Assembly: GCF_026239655.1 (NCBI RefSeq)
Contig: NZ_JAPIVO010000002.1
Coordinates: 1-64,000 of the forward strand
Length of the DNA: 64,000 nucleotides
Origin: Pedobacter sp. MR2016-24
Lineage (GTDB): Bacteria > Bacteroidota > Bacteroidia > Sphingobacteriales > Sphingobacteriaceae
Reading direction: 5' to 3'
In this document: positions 47,387 through 55,802 of the stretch, one piece after another
How the letters are laid out: each line of letters starts with the position of its first letter
Numbering within the stretch: position 1 is the stretch's first letter
Translations under genes and position numbers: made by a program
The notes under the pieces: model-generated
What the model saw: the letters and a program-made list of their open reading frames with translations, nothing else
The model's database searches: none
Told to the model about the DNA's origin: nothing

Positions 47387-48073
47387 ATGGATAAAGGGAA
47401 GAAAAGAGGTGGCTTAACAGATGCAGAATTTGCTTTCCACAATGCAGAGCGCGAAAAACGGGCAGCAGAACTACTGATTGCCAATAATGAACTGGCTTAC
47501 CAGATTAAGGAAAATGGAAAGCGGGCCGCAGAGTTAATCATCGCCAATAAAGAACTTCTTTTTCAAAATGAGGAAAAGGAAAAGCGTGCATTAGAGCTGA
47601 TCCTTGCCAACAAAGAACTTGCTTTTCAGATTGAGGAGAAAGAGAAACGTACCGCAGAGTTATTGATTGCTAACAAAGAACTGGCTTTTCAGAATGAAGA
47701 GAAAGAGAAACGTGCAGCAGAATTACTGATTGCAAATAAAGAACTGGCCTTTCAGAATGAAGAGAAAGAAAAGCGGGCAGCAGAATTACTGGCCGCCAAT
47801 GCGGAACTTCAAAAAGCAAAAGAACAGCAGAAAGCCAATATACTTGTGCTGGAGCAAATGATGTTTATCACTTCCCATAAAATCAGGCAGCCTATAACAC
47901 AGATCATCGGACTTTCCAGTTTGATGGACACGCTATCCGACTCGCCGGAACAGCTCAAAGAGATGACAGGATATATTCAGGAGTCTGCTCATTCTTTGGA
48001 TAATTTTACCAGGGAGCTCACCTCATTCATCTATGCGCAGGAAATAAAACACAAGGTAAATAAGCAGAACTAG
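47387..48073 (+). CDS. Heptad-repeat coiled coil with an isolated HisKA (DHp) domain
   Basis: A 228-residue protein. Residues 24-149 are six 21-residue units (three heptads each, pattern KRAAELLIANKELAFQNEEKE), predicting one long signalling helix. It ends in a histidine-kinase dimerisation/phosphoacceptor domain with the H-box His at 164 in TSHKIRQPIT. No HATPase domain follows, because the frame stops at 48073 within CTAG shared with the convergent gene. It therefore cannot phosphorylate itself and may be a phosphotransfer scaffold or a truncated kinase. The longer TTG start at 47372 overlaps the promoter and is rejected. Confidence 0.82.
   Translation: MDKGKKRGGLTDAEFAFHNAEREKRAAELLIANNELAYQIKENGKRAAELIIANKELLFQNEEKEKRALELILANKELAFQIEEKEKRTAELLIANKELAFQNEEKEKRAAELLIANKELAFQNEEKEKRAAELLAANAELQKAKEQQKANILVLEQMMFITSHKIRQPITQIIGLSSLMDTLSDSPEQLKEMTGYIQESAHSLDNFTRELTSFIYAQEIKHKVNKQN
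47456..47833 (+). repeat. Six tandem 63-bp coding repeats
   Basis: Six in-frame 63-bp units, diverged at the first and last copies and closest between the fourth and fifth. They encode the 21-residue coiled-coil repeat. Near-identical copies make copy-number change by slippage or recombination likely. Confidence 0.8.
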
Positions 48074-48957
48074 AAGGCGGTCTGTGACAACTTTTCTTTC
48101 ATTCCCATTATGCCCAGCAGTCCGCCTGTGTGGATGGCAATTATCTTTTCATCAGGACTGAAGTAATTTTTGCCGGCCAGGTCTTCTATTGCAAAACACA
48201 TTTTTGCCGTATATACGGGGTCGATCAGGATCCCCTGAGTCGCTGTAAATCGCTGTATAAAACTAATCAGTGCCGGCTGGGTTTTCGCATATCCTCCAAA
48301 ATGATATTCCGTGTGCAAAACCAGATTTTCTGTCAGTGCTGTATAGGTGCTGATTTCTTCTTTTATAAAATCTCCGCCCTTCAGCACAGGAATCACGTGC
48401 AATTTCGTTTTTAATCCGGTCTCCTGAATTCCTTTGAGCAATCCGGCCGCCGTTGTCCCTGTTCCTGCAGCACAGAAGATATGATCCGGATTGGAAAACT
48501 TTAATTCATCAATCAATTCTGCACATCCGGCCACCGCTTCTGCTGAAGCACCACCTTCATCAATGAAGTAAGCATCGGGATCCGTAGCGAAGTGCTGATC
48601 ATAACAGGTGCGTTTTTCCCTGTAGCTTTCGCGGTCTGTAAAAATCAGGCGCATGCCATACAGTTTGCACAATACCAGCATTTCGTTCATTACTTCTTCC
48701 CCTCTGACAAATGCAGTAGCTTTTAAACCTGCTCTTGCAGCAGCAGCGGCAGTCGCCACCAGGTGATTGGAGTATGCTCCGCCAAAAGTCACCAGGTGTT
48801 TCTTTCCCTTGTTTTTCGCATCCTGAAGAATATATTTCAGCTTTCTCCATTTGTTGCCCGAAATATAAGGGTCTATCAGATCGTCCCTTTTCATCCACAA
48901 ATCAGTTAAATAAGGATGTATCAATTTTTGTAAAGGACTGTGTAGATCTGCAAACAT
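48070..48957 (-). CDS. 1-aminocyclopropane-1-carboxylate deaminase / D-cysteine desulfhydrase family protein
   Basis: Fold-type II PLP enzyme of the ACC deaminase family. The PLP Lys is K36 in SGNKWRKLK, preceded by MKRDDL, followed by TFGGAYSNHLVATAAAAA and the phosphate-binding CAAGTGTTAAG loop. The 295-residue length is close to the family. ACC deaminase or D-cysteine desulfhydrase activity cannot be separated from sequence. The promoter sits so close that the mRNA would be leaderless. Confidence 0.87.
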   Translation of the reverse strand: MFADLHSPLQKLIHPYLTDLWMKRDDLIDPYISGNKWRKLKYILQDAKNKGKKHLVTFGGAYSNHLVATAAAAARAGLKATAFVRGEEVMNEMLVLCKLYGMRLIFTDRESYREKRTCYDQHFATDPDAYFIDEGGASAEAVAGCAELIDELKFSNPDHIFCAAGTGTTAAGLLKGIQETGLKTKLHVIPVLKGGDFIKEEISTYTALTENLVLHTEYHFGGYAKTQPALISFIQRFTATQGILIDPVYTAKMCFAIEDLAGKNYFSPDEKIIAIHTGGLLGIMGMKEKLSQTAF

Positions 48958-48961
48958 GATA

Positions 48962-48969
48962 CAAATATA
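48962..48969 (-). promoter_or_regulatory. -7 promoter element of the ACC-deaminase-like gene
   Basis: TATATTTG on the minus strand, ending four bases before the ATG. Confidence 0.5.
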
Positions 48970-49139
48970 AGGCTCTTTTTTCAGGTCTTTTATTTCACAT
49001 CATTGTGATTAAGCGTTTCAGTACTATTTCCTCTGTATATCTTAGTTTTTTTGTGATGAAGCTATCATGATCTGATCATTCCGCTGTGTGAATTGAAAGA
49101 TCATGATGGTTTCTTATCAGAAATGTAATTGTTAAAGAT

Positions 49140-49147
49140 TAGTTTTG
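49140..49147 (+). promoter_or_regulatory. -7 promoter element of rluD
   Basis: TAGTTTTG, about 48 bases before the ATG at 49196. Confidence 0.4.
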
Positions 49148-49195
49148 TAAAATGAAAAGCCGTAAGGATTTCATTTAAATAAGAACAAACAATTA

Positions 49196-50224
49196 ATGGA
49201 GAACACGAATAGCGGACAGGAATTAGAGGAGCAGGATTTATATGAGCATTTTAATATTGTTGTAGATAAAGGGCAGTCTTTACTCCGGGTGGATAAGTTT
49301 TTAATGCACCGGATGGAAAATGCTTCGAGAAACAGGATACAGAATGCAATAGAAGCAGGCAATGTGCTGGTGAATAAAGCAACGGTTAAAGCCAGCTACA
49401 AGGTTAAGCCTGCTGATGAGATCTCTATCGTATTTCCTCATCCGCCGCGTGATACGGAGGTTTATCCTGAAGATATTCCGCTGGATATAGTCTATGAAGA
49501 TGACGATCTGCTGGTGGTCAATAAACCAGCAGGAATGGTGGTTCACCCGGGATTCAATAACTATACAGGTACACTCGTTAATGCACTGGCCTTTCACTTT
49601 GAAAAGTTGCCGCAGTTACCTGGTAATGAAGGCAGACCAGGTTTGGTACACCGGATAGATAAAGATACATCCGGCTTACTGCTGATTAGTAAAAACGAAA
49701 TTACAATGACCAAACTGGCCAAACAGTTTTTTGATCACTCTATCACGCGTAAATATATTGCCCTTGCATGGGGAGATATCGATAAAAACGGTACAGTTAC
49801 CGGCTATATTGGCAGAAGTGCAAAGAACAGGATTGTGATGGATGTTTACGATGAAGAAGATAAAGGCAAATGGTCGGTTACACATTACTCCGTTCTTGAA
49901 CGTTTGAACTATGTTACCCTGATCAGTTGTCAGTTGGAAACGGGTCGTACACACCAGATCAGGGCACATATGCAGCACATTGGTCATCCTTTATTTAACG
50001 ATGCCAATTACGGAGGAGATAAGATTCTTAAGGGTACTACGTTTACTAAATACAAACAATATGTAGCCAACTGTTTTGAGCTTTTACCGCGACAAGCTTT
50101 ACATGCGCAGACATTAGGTTTTATACATCCAACTACTAAAGAATATATGGAATTTGAAGCACCGTTGCCGCCTGACTTTGATGCTGTACTGAACAAGTGG
50201 AGAAACTATATCGTACAGCTGTAA
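49196..50224 (+). CDS. rluD: Pseudouridine synthase, RluA/RluD family
   Basis: Isomerises specific uridines in 23S rRNA helix 69-type targets to pseudouridine. An S4 RNA-binding domain lies at about 30-75 (LLRVDKFLMHRM, RNRIQNAIEAGNVLVN). The catalytic HRIDKDTSG motif holds D155, and the later HQIRAHMQHIGHPLFND motif is present. The 342-residue length suits RluD. The exact rRNA sites are not determined by sequence. Confidence 0.9.
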   Translation: MENTNSGQELEEQDLYEHFNIVVDKGQSLLRVDKFLMHRMENASRNRIQNAIEAGNVLVNKATVKASYKVKPADEISIVFPHPPRDTEVYPEDIPLDIVYEDDDLLVVNKPAGMVVHPGFNNYTGTLVNALAFHFEKLPQLPGNEGRPGLVHRIDKDTSGLLLISKNEITMTKLAKQFFDHSITRKYIALAWGDIDKNGTVTGYIGRSAKNRIVMDVYDEEDKGKWSVTHYSVLERLNYVTLISCQLETGRTHQIRAHMQHIGHPLFNDANYGGDKILKGTTFTKYKQYVANCFELLPRQALHAQTLGFIHPTTKEYMEFEAPLPPDFDAVLNKWRNYIVQL

Positions 50225-50230
50225 GGATAG

Positions 50231-51070
50231 ATGCAACAGGGATATATTTTACATAATGATGAATTTGTTGCTGTAAATCAGCCTGTTCTGGAAGCCAAAA
50301 ACAGAGGCTTCAGGTATGGTGACGGCCTGTTCGAGTCTATGCGTATGTCGGCCGGCAAACTCAGGTTTCCCGAACTGCATGCAGATCGTCTGCAGGCAGG
50401 TATGAATGCCCTGAAGATGGATGGCGGTATCTTGTTCGATACTTACTTCCTTAAACAAAAGGCAGCAGAACTCTGTAAAAAAAACAAGCTGAAAGATAAT
50501 GTGAGGTTTCGCCTTTCCGTGTACCGCGACAGCGATGGTTTATACACGCCAGACGGCAATAAATCCGGCTATATAATGGAAGCTTCCGCTATGGAAGAGC
50601 AAAGCTATGAGCTCAATAGAAAGGGATTGATTATCGATGTATATGATGAAATTGTAAAGCCCGTAAACAAGCTCTCTAATTATAAGACCAGCAATTCTTT
50701 ATTATATGTAATGGCCGGAATTTACAAAAAGCAGCATCGGCTGGATGAGGCTTTTATTTTGAATCAGCATGGTTTTCTCTGTGAGAGCATTAGTTCCAAC
50801 GTGTTTGTAGTCTATGATAAGCAAATCTATACGCCAGCACTTTCAGAAGGCTGTATCGCTGGCGTAATGCGTAACGTTGTGATGCGGATGGCCAAATCCA
50901 ATGACATTTCCATTATAGAAGCACAAATTAATCCCGAGGTTTTGAATGAAGCCGAGGAGGTTTTTGTAACTAATGCTACATCAGGCATCCGCTGGGTGAT
51001 GGGCTATGGTAAAAAAAGGTATTTTAATGAAGTGACCAAGTCGCTCGGCACCTTATTGAATGCGTTATAG
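50231..51070 (+). CDS. Class IV PLP aminotransferase, possible aminodeoxychorismate lyase
   Basis: Fold-type IV PLP enzyme with the Schiff-base Lys K152 in LSNYKTSN, preceded by GFRYGDGLFESMRM and followed by TNATSGIRWV. The 279-residue size fits PabC or branched-chain aminotransferase. The family does not allow a clear choice. The presence of pabB, folC and fmt in the window makes PabC plausible. It begins six bases after rluD. Confidence 0.8.
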   Translation: MQQGYILHNDEFVAVNQPVLEAKNRGFRYGDGLFESMRMSAGKLRFPELHADRLQAGMNALKMDGGILFDTYFLKQKAAELCKKNKLKDNVRFRLSVYRDSDGLYTPDGNKSGYIMEASAMEEQSYELNRKGLIIDVYDEIVKPVNKLSNYKTSNSLLYVMAGIYKKQHRLDEAFILNQHGFLCESISSNVFVVYDKQIYTPALSEGCIAGVMRNVVMRMAKSNDISIIEAQINPEVLNEAEEVFVTNATSGIRWVMGYGKKRYFNEVTKSLGTLLNAL

Positions 51071-51090
51071 CTTTAAGCTATAACCGCATT
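51059..51090. terminator. Terminator built from the 3' ends of two convergent genes
   Basis: Inverted repeat of about 15 bp with one unpaired base spanning the aminotransferase stop and the last codons of fmt. No T-run lies outside the coding ends. Confidence 0.55.
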
Positions 51091-51986
51091 CCTCTTAAAA
51101 ATTCATCCACCAGCATTCTTTTTTTTCCTTCATACTGTACGTCCAGCAATTGGATAAAACCATCTTTTGCAGCAAACTTTAGAAATGTTTTCCCATCCGT
51201 CAAAAAGCCGCCCGCTGCGATGCCAGGTTCTGTCTCTTCATAAGCAGCTTTAAATACTTTTATAGTTTTCTCGTTCAGTTCTGTAAATGCTGTAGGGTAG
51301 GGACTTAATCCCCTGATTAAATTATATACCTTTTTTACCGGCTGGTTCCAGTCTATTTTGCAAAACTCTTTAAAGATCTTAGGCGCATGTTTAAGCTCCT
51401 CTGCAGCTATTTGTGGTTGTTCCTGGTAATTATCGTCTGCAATTGCCTTAACAGTCTTCAGTAGCAGTTCAGCTCCTGTTGCCATTAGGTGATCATGCAG
51501 ATCACCTGCAGTATCATCTTCTGCAATATCCACTTTCGCAGAAAAGATCACATCGCCGGTATCAATTTCGTGTTTCAGGAAAAAGGTAGTGACCCCGCTT
51601 TCTGTTTCTCCGTTGATGATGGCATGGTTAATTGGTGCTGCACCACGATAATCCGGCAGCAAAGAAGCGTGAAGGTTGATGGTACCTTTAGACGGCATAT
51701 TCCAGACCATTTCCGGCAACATCCTGAAGGCAACCACCACTTGTAAGTCCGCATTTAATGCTTTTAATTCTTCAATAAACTCAGGATCTTTCAATTTAAG
51801 CGGCTGTAATACCTTTAAGCCTTTCTCTGCAGCATACTTTTTTACTGCACTTTCCTGTAATTTCTGACCTCTGCCAGCGGGCTTATCTGCTGCGGTAACC
51901 ACTCCTGCGATATCGTATCCTGCTTCATATAAAGCAGTTAAGGAAGCAACGGCAAAATCGGGCGTACCCATAAAAACTATTTTCAT
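51078..51986 (-). CDS. fmt: Methionyl-tRNA formyltransferase
   Basis: Formylates initiator Met-tRNA using 10-formyl-tetrahydrofolate. N-terminal MGTPDFAVASL, the active-site region INLHASLLPDYRGAAPINHAI (Asn, His), the HEIDTGDVIF segment, and a C-terminal tRNA-binding domain are seen. The ATG at 51986 (MKIVFMG) is chosen. The longer frame would begin at TTG 52007. The 302-residue length is normal. Confidence 0.95.
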   Translation of the reverse strand: MKIVFMGTPDFAVASLTALYEAGYDIAGVVTAADKPAGRGQKLQESAVKKYAAEKGLKVLQPLKLKDPEFIEELKALNADLQVVVAFRMLPEMVWNMPSKGTINLHASLLPDYRGAAPINHAIINGETESGVTTFFLKHEIDTGDVIFSAKVDIAEDDTAGDLHDHLMATGAELLLKTVKAIADDNYQEQPQIAAEELKHAPKIFKEFCKIDWNQPVKKVYNLIRGLSPYPTAFTELNEKTIKVFKAAYEETEPGIAAGGFLTDGKTFLKFAAKDGFIQLLDVQYEGKKRMLVDEFLRGMRL

Positions 51987-52045
51987 CGAAGTGTGTTTTT
52001 TAAGCAAAATAACTAAAAATTTAACGCATATTTTGCCTGATTTGT

Positions 52046-53110
52046 ATGGTTCAGACTCCAGAAGAGATTAAAGAAAGTGGTTTAGTGTATGTGACCGACA
52101 ATATGCCTGGTATTTACAGGAAGGGAAAACCTGGAAAATTTTATTATACAGACAAAAACGATCAGAAAATAACAGATGAAGCACAACTGGCGCGGATCAA
52201 GGCGCTGGTATTACCACCGGCATGGACCAATGTGTGGATCGCTTCAAAAAAGAATGCTTATCTGCAGGCTACCGGACTGGATGTAGCGCAGCGTAAACAA
52301 TACCGTTACCATCCAAAATGGACCTCAAGAAGATCCGATCATAAATATTTCAGGTTGCTGGAATTCGGGAAAGCTTTGCCAAATGCAAGGAAGCAGATTT
52401 CCAAGGACCTGAAGAGAAAGGAATATGATGAGCAGAAAGTACTGGCCATTTGTGTGGAAGTGATGCAAAAAACCCTTATCCGCGTAGGTAATGAAAATTA
52501 TGCTCAATTATATGGCAGCTACGGCTTGTCGACTTTAAGAACCAAACATGCTAAAGTTGAGGGAAATACCCTTAAACTTAAATTTGTAGGTAAAAAAGGC
52601 GTGAAGCAGGAGGTAGCGTTGAATGATAAGAACCTTGCAAAAATGGTAAAGAAGTGCATGGAGATACCCGGACAGGATTTATTCCAGTATTATACCGAAG
52701 GCAAAGAACACAGGGGTGTAGATTCAGGCAAAATCAATAACTATATCAGGGAAATTACCGGCAGCGACTTCACCGCTAAAGATTTCAGAACCTGGGGAGG
52801 CACCTTAGAGGCCTTACGACAGCTGGCGGTCTGTTCCTGCAATGTGGAAGAAGAGCGTCCCAAGAAAAAGGTAATTGTGCAGGTGCTGGATTGTGTAGCC
52901 AGCAAACTAGGGAATACCCGTGCTGTTTGCAAAAGTTCCTATGTTTATCCCTTATTGCTGGAGGCCTTCGAAAATGACCAGCTGGCAAAATATCTCAAAA
53001 AAATACATACCGAAAAACCCGATTCTATCCAGGCAATGGAGAACGATGAAAAGGTGTTAATGAAGTTCCTGAAAGCAGCACAGAAAACTGTTGTGAAGGT
53101 ACTAACTTAA
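52046..53110 (+). CDS. Type IB DNA topoisomerase (poxvirus-like)
   Basis: Relaxes supercoils by a 3'-phosphotyrosyl intermediate. The catalytic Tyr is Y299 in KSSYVYPLL, and other active-site parts are visible in RVGNENYAQLYGSYGLSTLRTKH (Arg, Lys) and FRTWGGTLEAL (Arg, then His replaced by Gly-rich loop). The N-terminal domain (LPPAWTNVWIASKKNAYLQATG) is typical of bacterial TopIB. The length of 354 residues is normal. Divergent from fmt. Confidence 0.92.
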   Translation: MVQTPEEIKESGLVYVTDNMPGIYRKGKPGKFYYTDKNDQKITDEAQLARIKALVLPPAWTNVWIASKKNAYLQATGLDVAQRKQYRYHPKWTSRRSDHKYFRLLEFGKALPNARKQISKDLKRKEYDEQKVLAICVEVMQKTLIRVGNENYAQLYGSYGLSTLRTKHAKVEGNTLKLKFVGKKGVKQEVALNDKNLAKMVKKCMEIPGQDLFQYYTEGKEHRGVDSGKINNYIREITGSDFTAKDFRTWGGTLEALRQLAVCSCNVEEERPKKKVIVQVLDCVASKLGNTRAVCKSSYVYPLLLEAFENDQLAKYLKKIHTEKPDSIQAMENDEKVLMKFLKAAQKTVVKVLT

Positions 53111-53177
53111 CTCTGAAAGAGTATTACGTCTAGTAAGAAAGTGGTCTGAAAGGCTGTTTGTTAAGCCTTTGGTAAAT

Positions 53178-53250
53178 GTTCTGTAAGGGTTTGGTAAGGG
53201 TTTGGTAAGCCTAAAAGGCTTACCAAACCCTTACCAAACCCTTACAGAAC
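53178..53250. repeat. 34-bp perfect inverted repeat with nested 11-bp direct repeats
   Basis: Arms 53178-53211 and 53217-53250 pair perfectly around a 5-base loop. Each arm holds two tandem GTAAGGGTTTG-type units (or their complement). It lies 67 bases after the topoisomerase stop. A smaller hairpin (53149-53170) precedes it. There is no adjacent T-run, so it is not a simple terminator. Confidence 0.75.
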
Positions 53251-53313
53251 TCTTATCACCTATAGTTTCATACCACTAACTATCACATTTTATCATCTTT
53301 TTAGTCATAACTT

Positions 53314-53368
53314 CCCTATAACAAAACAGGGTCGTATCTTTTGGATACGACCCTGTTTTGTTATAGGG
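53314..53368. terminator. 25-bp perfect hairpin, likely bidirectional terminator
   Basis: Stem 53314-53338 with 53344-53368, 5-base loop. The plus and minus flanks are AT-rich. It stands between topoisomerase IB and the small charged gene on the other strand. Confidence 0.75.
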
Positions 53369-53387
53369 ATTGTTGAAGAATTAGGGG

Positions 53388-53603
53388 TTAATCCTGTTTA
53401 GGTGCTTTTTTAATAGGATCTACCGGTTGCTCTTCGCGTTCTCTCTGTTTAGCGGGATTTTTAAATTCAGGCTCGTCCTCTGTATAATCCTTATCTTCCG
53501 GTTTCTTCACCGCCTTATCTCCGGGATCTACCTTAGGTTTGATTTCTTCAAAGTTGCTACTCGGCTTTTTATTTTTTTCTTTCTGTTCCTCGTTCATGTC
53601 CAT
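53388..53603 (-). CDS. Small charged hypothetical protein
   Basis: A 71-residue, almost wholly polar protein rich in Lys, Glu, Asp and Pro (KAVKKPEDKDYTEDEPEF), probably disordered. No family is recognised. Start could be 53603 or 53597. It is 12 bases after the muramidase gene stop on the same strand and is bounded downstream by a strong hairpin, which supports it being real. Confidence 0.55.
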   Translation of the reverse strand: MDMNEEQKEKNKKPSSNFEEIKPKVDPGDKAVKKPEDKDYTEDEPEFKNPAKQREREEQPVDPIKKAPKQD

Positions 53604-53615
53604 AGAATTTAATGA

Positions 53616-54914
53616 TCAGGGATACAACAAGTATTTCTTACGCATTGTTTTATATTGACTCAAACCAGGTTCCCAGCTTGCTCTGATCTCTTTTTCAGAT
53701 TTGCCTGCAATGATTTGTTCCTTAAGGCTATATGCTCCTGCAAGTTTATCGAAGTTACCCATTTGTTTACTCAACTTCAAATTGAAGAAGTCGGCCTTAT
53801 TCGGATAAGCTTTATATAGTTCAATCAGCCATTTCAGGTTTAGTGTTTTATCATTTCTGATTTTCTCCACATCATAATTTCTGAGATCCAGACCATAACA
53901 AGCCTGATTCTGGTGTAAAGGCGTCTCTGCCATTCCTTTAATACTTACCGGAGTAAAAGAAAAACTGTATTTCCCTTTCAACGCTGGTGCACCCAATACA
54001 GTAAAAGGAAATTGTGTTCCGCGCCCCTGACTCAGGTAAGTACCTTCAAACAGGCATAGCGTAGGGTAGAGCAAAATAGATTGCTGGGTATTTAAGTTTG
54101 GTGAAGGTTTCACAGGTAAATCATAGGCCATATCATGAGTATAGTTTTCTACCTTGATCACAGTGATTTTGCATTTCAGCTTATTTTTCAACCAGCCTTC
54201 TCCATTCAGCATCTGTGCATATTCTGCAACTGTCAAACCATGAACAATTGGAATGGGATTGATGCCCAAGCCGGATACGAGTCTCGGATCCAGTACCGGG
54301 CCGTCCACATAAAATCCATTTGGATTCGGCCGGTCGAGAATCACTAATTCTTTTTGATTCGCTGCACAAGCTTCCATTACATGTTGCAAGGTGTTGATAT
54401 AAGTATAAAAACGAACCCCTACATCCTGAATATCAAACACCATGATATCAATATCTGATAAGTCGGCCGCCGTCGGACTCTCATGTTTCCCATATAAAGA
54501 GATTACTTTTACACCAGTCTTCTCATCAACGTCATCGTGTACCGCTATTCCGGCACTGGCATTTCCCCTAAATCCATGTTCAGGCCCGAATATCTTTACA
54601 ATATTCACGTTCCGCCTGAGCAGACTGTCTACTAAAGTGCTACTGGCTATTACAGAAGTGGGATTAACGACCATCCCTACACGTTTACCCTTTAGAACAG
54701 GTAAATATTTTTCAGTTTGTGCCGCGCCGGTCAGTATGTCTTCACCAGTTTTCTTTTCAGGAACTTCCGGAGGAGTTTTGTTTCCGGGGTTTTCCTGCGT
54801 AGACAGCGGGGCTTTACTGCGGTGTACTGCTATAGCTGGTTTAGGATTTCCGCAGGCCTGAAGTGAGGCCGCTGCCAGTAAATACGGGAGTATAATGTTT
54901 ACAGTTAGTTTCAT
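53616..54914 (-). CDS. DUF1343 lipoprotein, NamZ-like exo-N-acetylmuramidase
   Basis: Lipoprotein signal (LQAC, Cys at 21), then a linker and a DUF1343 domain: GMVVNPTSV, FGPEHGFRG, SLYGKHESPTAADL, MVFDIQDVGVRFYTYI, LDRPNPNGF. Members of this family, such as NamZ, release N-acetylmuramic acid from peptidoglycan fragments (family GH171). The 432-residue length suits. It would act in the periplasm or at the surface in cell-wall recycling. Confidence 0.88.
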   Translation of the reverse strand: MKLTVNIILPYLLAAASLQACGNPKPAIAVHRSKAPLSTQENPGNKTPPEVPEKKTGEDILTGAAQTEKYLPVLKGKRVGMVVNPTSVIASSTLVDSLLRRNVNIVKIFGPEHGFRGNASAGIAVHDDVDEKTGVKVISLYGKHESPTAADLSDIDIMVFDIQDVGVRFYTYINTLQHVMEACAANQKELVILDRPNPNGFYVDGPVLDPRLVSGLGINPIPIVHGLTVAEYAQMLNGEGWLKNKLKCKITVIKVENYTHDMAYDLPVKPSPNLNTQQSILLYPTLCLFEGTYLSQGRGTQFPFTVLGAPALKGKYSFSFTPVSIKGMAETPLHQNQACYGLDLRNYDVEKIRNDKTLNLKWLIELYKAYPNKADFFNLKLSKQMGNFDKLAGAYSLKEQIIAGKSEKEIRASWEPGLSQYKTMRKKYLLYP

Positions 54915-55031
54915 ATTTTGCTGAATTGTCTTCAGATAATCATAAAGCTAACAAAAATCCTGCTAAGCGCTCAATCCTTAACTTTTCATATAAAAAAGGT
55001 AATCATAAAATGGGGGAAAATCCTGATCAGC

Positions 55032-55802
55032 TTATTTGATTTTAGGGCTTACAATTCTGTTAGCCAGGTCTAATTTCAGCGATCTGATTTCTGTCAATAC
55101 GATTTCTGCCATTTTCCTTGCACCCAGTTCATTGAAATGGGTATCATCCATTTTGCCCTCCGGGTAGTTCGGATTTTCACCCGGTGCCAGATGGTTAAAC
55201 AGCATCTTTGAATTTTCTGGTCCGAACTGCTGGAGCAGCGCCATGCTTTTTTTGCTGAGGTCAATTAATGGGACATGCTGTTCTTCTGCCACTTTGCGCA
55301 CTAATGCTGCGTAAAGCTCATGTGTATCTTCTATCTGTCCGGCAAAATTAAATTTCCGCCTTGCAGCAGGAGTAATGAGTACAGGTTTGGCATTTTTTGC
55401 AGTTACATCCCTGATAAATCTTTGCAGGTTAGCCGTAAAATCTGTTGCTGTAGTATAACTGGCTTTGGTAGGCACTTCGTCATTATGTCCAAATTGTATC
55501 AGTACATAATCTCCTTCTTTCAGACTATCAGTTATAGTAGCCCATAAACCTTCCTTAATAAATGTTTTGGTACTGCGCCCATTTTTAGCGATGTTCTTTA
55601 CCGTCACTGTAGAATCAAAGAAAACTTTAAAAGGCATTCCCCAGCCGGTCTCAGGATAGGCTTTTATTTCTTTTTGTGATAGAGTGGAGTCGCCGGCAAG
55701 GTATAAAGTGATGTGTTTGGGAGTAATGATAAAAGACATCAGTAATACCAAAAGGCCTGTAGTTAGCAAGCTGACTGCGCAGAGAAGTGATTTATTTTTC
55801 AT
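55032..55802 (-). CDS. Secreted SGNH hydrolase, rhamnogalacturonan acetylesterase-like
   Basis: N-terminal hydrophobic signal (about 7-26), then the SGNH blocks: GDSTLS with Ser at 39, ENGRSTKTF-like region (NIAKNGRSTKTF), IQFGHND, and DDTHFNELGARKMAE with Asp and His. Resembles CE12 rhamnogalacturonan acetylesterases that deacetylate pectin. The 256-residue length fits. No polysaccharide-utilisation locus genes are adjacent, so its substrate is uncertain. Confidence 0.85.
   Translation of the reverse strand: MKNKSLLCAVSLLTTGLLVLLMSFIITPKHITLYLAGDSTLSQKEIKAYPETGWGMPFKVFFDSTVTVKNIAKNGRSTKTFIKEGLWATITDSLKEGDYVLIQFGHNDEVPTKASYTTATDFTANLQRFIRDVTAKNAKPVLITPAARRKFNFAGQIEDTHELYAALVRKVAEEQHVPLIDLSKKSMALLQQFGPENSKMLFNHLAPGENPNYPEGKMDDTHFNELGARKMAEIVLTEIRSLKLDLANRIVSPKIK

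Noticed and set aside
47456..47833. Tandem repeats that might be a CRISPR-like array
   Set aside because: The 63-bp units are contiguous, in frame and have no spacers; they encode coiled-coil heptads.
53178..53250. Telomere-like repeat suggested by GGGTTTG
   Set aside because: Only two units per arm, in an internal chromosomal hairpin, with no replicon end in sight.
53314..53368. A second novel structural element beside topoisomerase IB
   Set aside because: A 25-bp stem between convergent genes matches the many long two-way terminators of this window.
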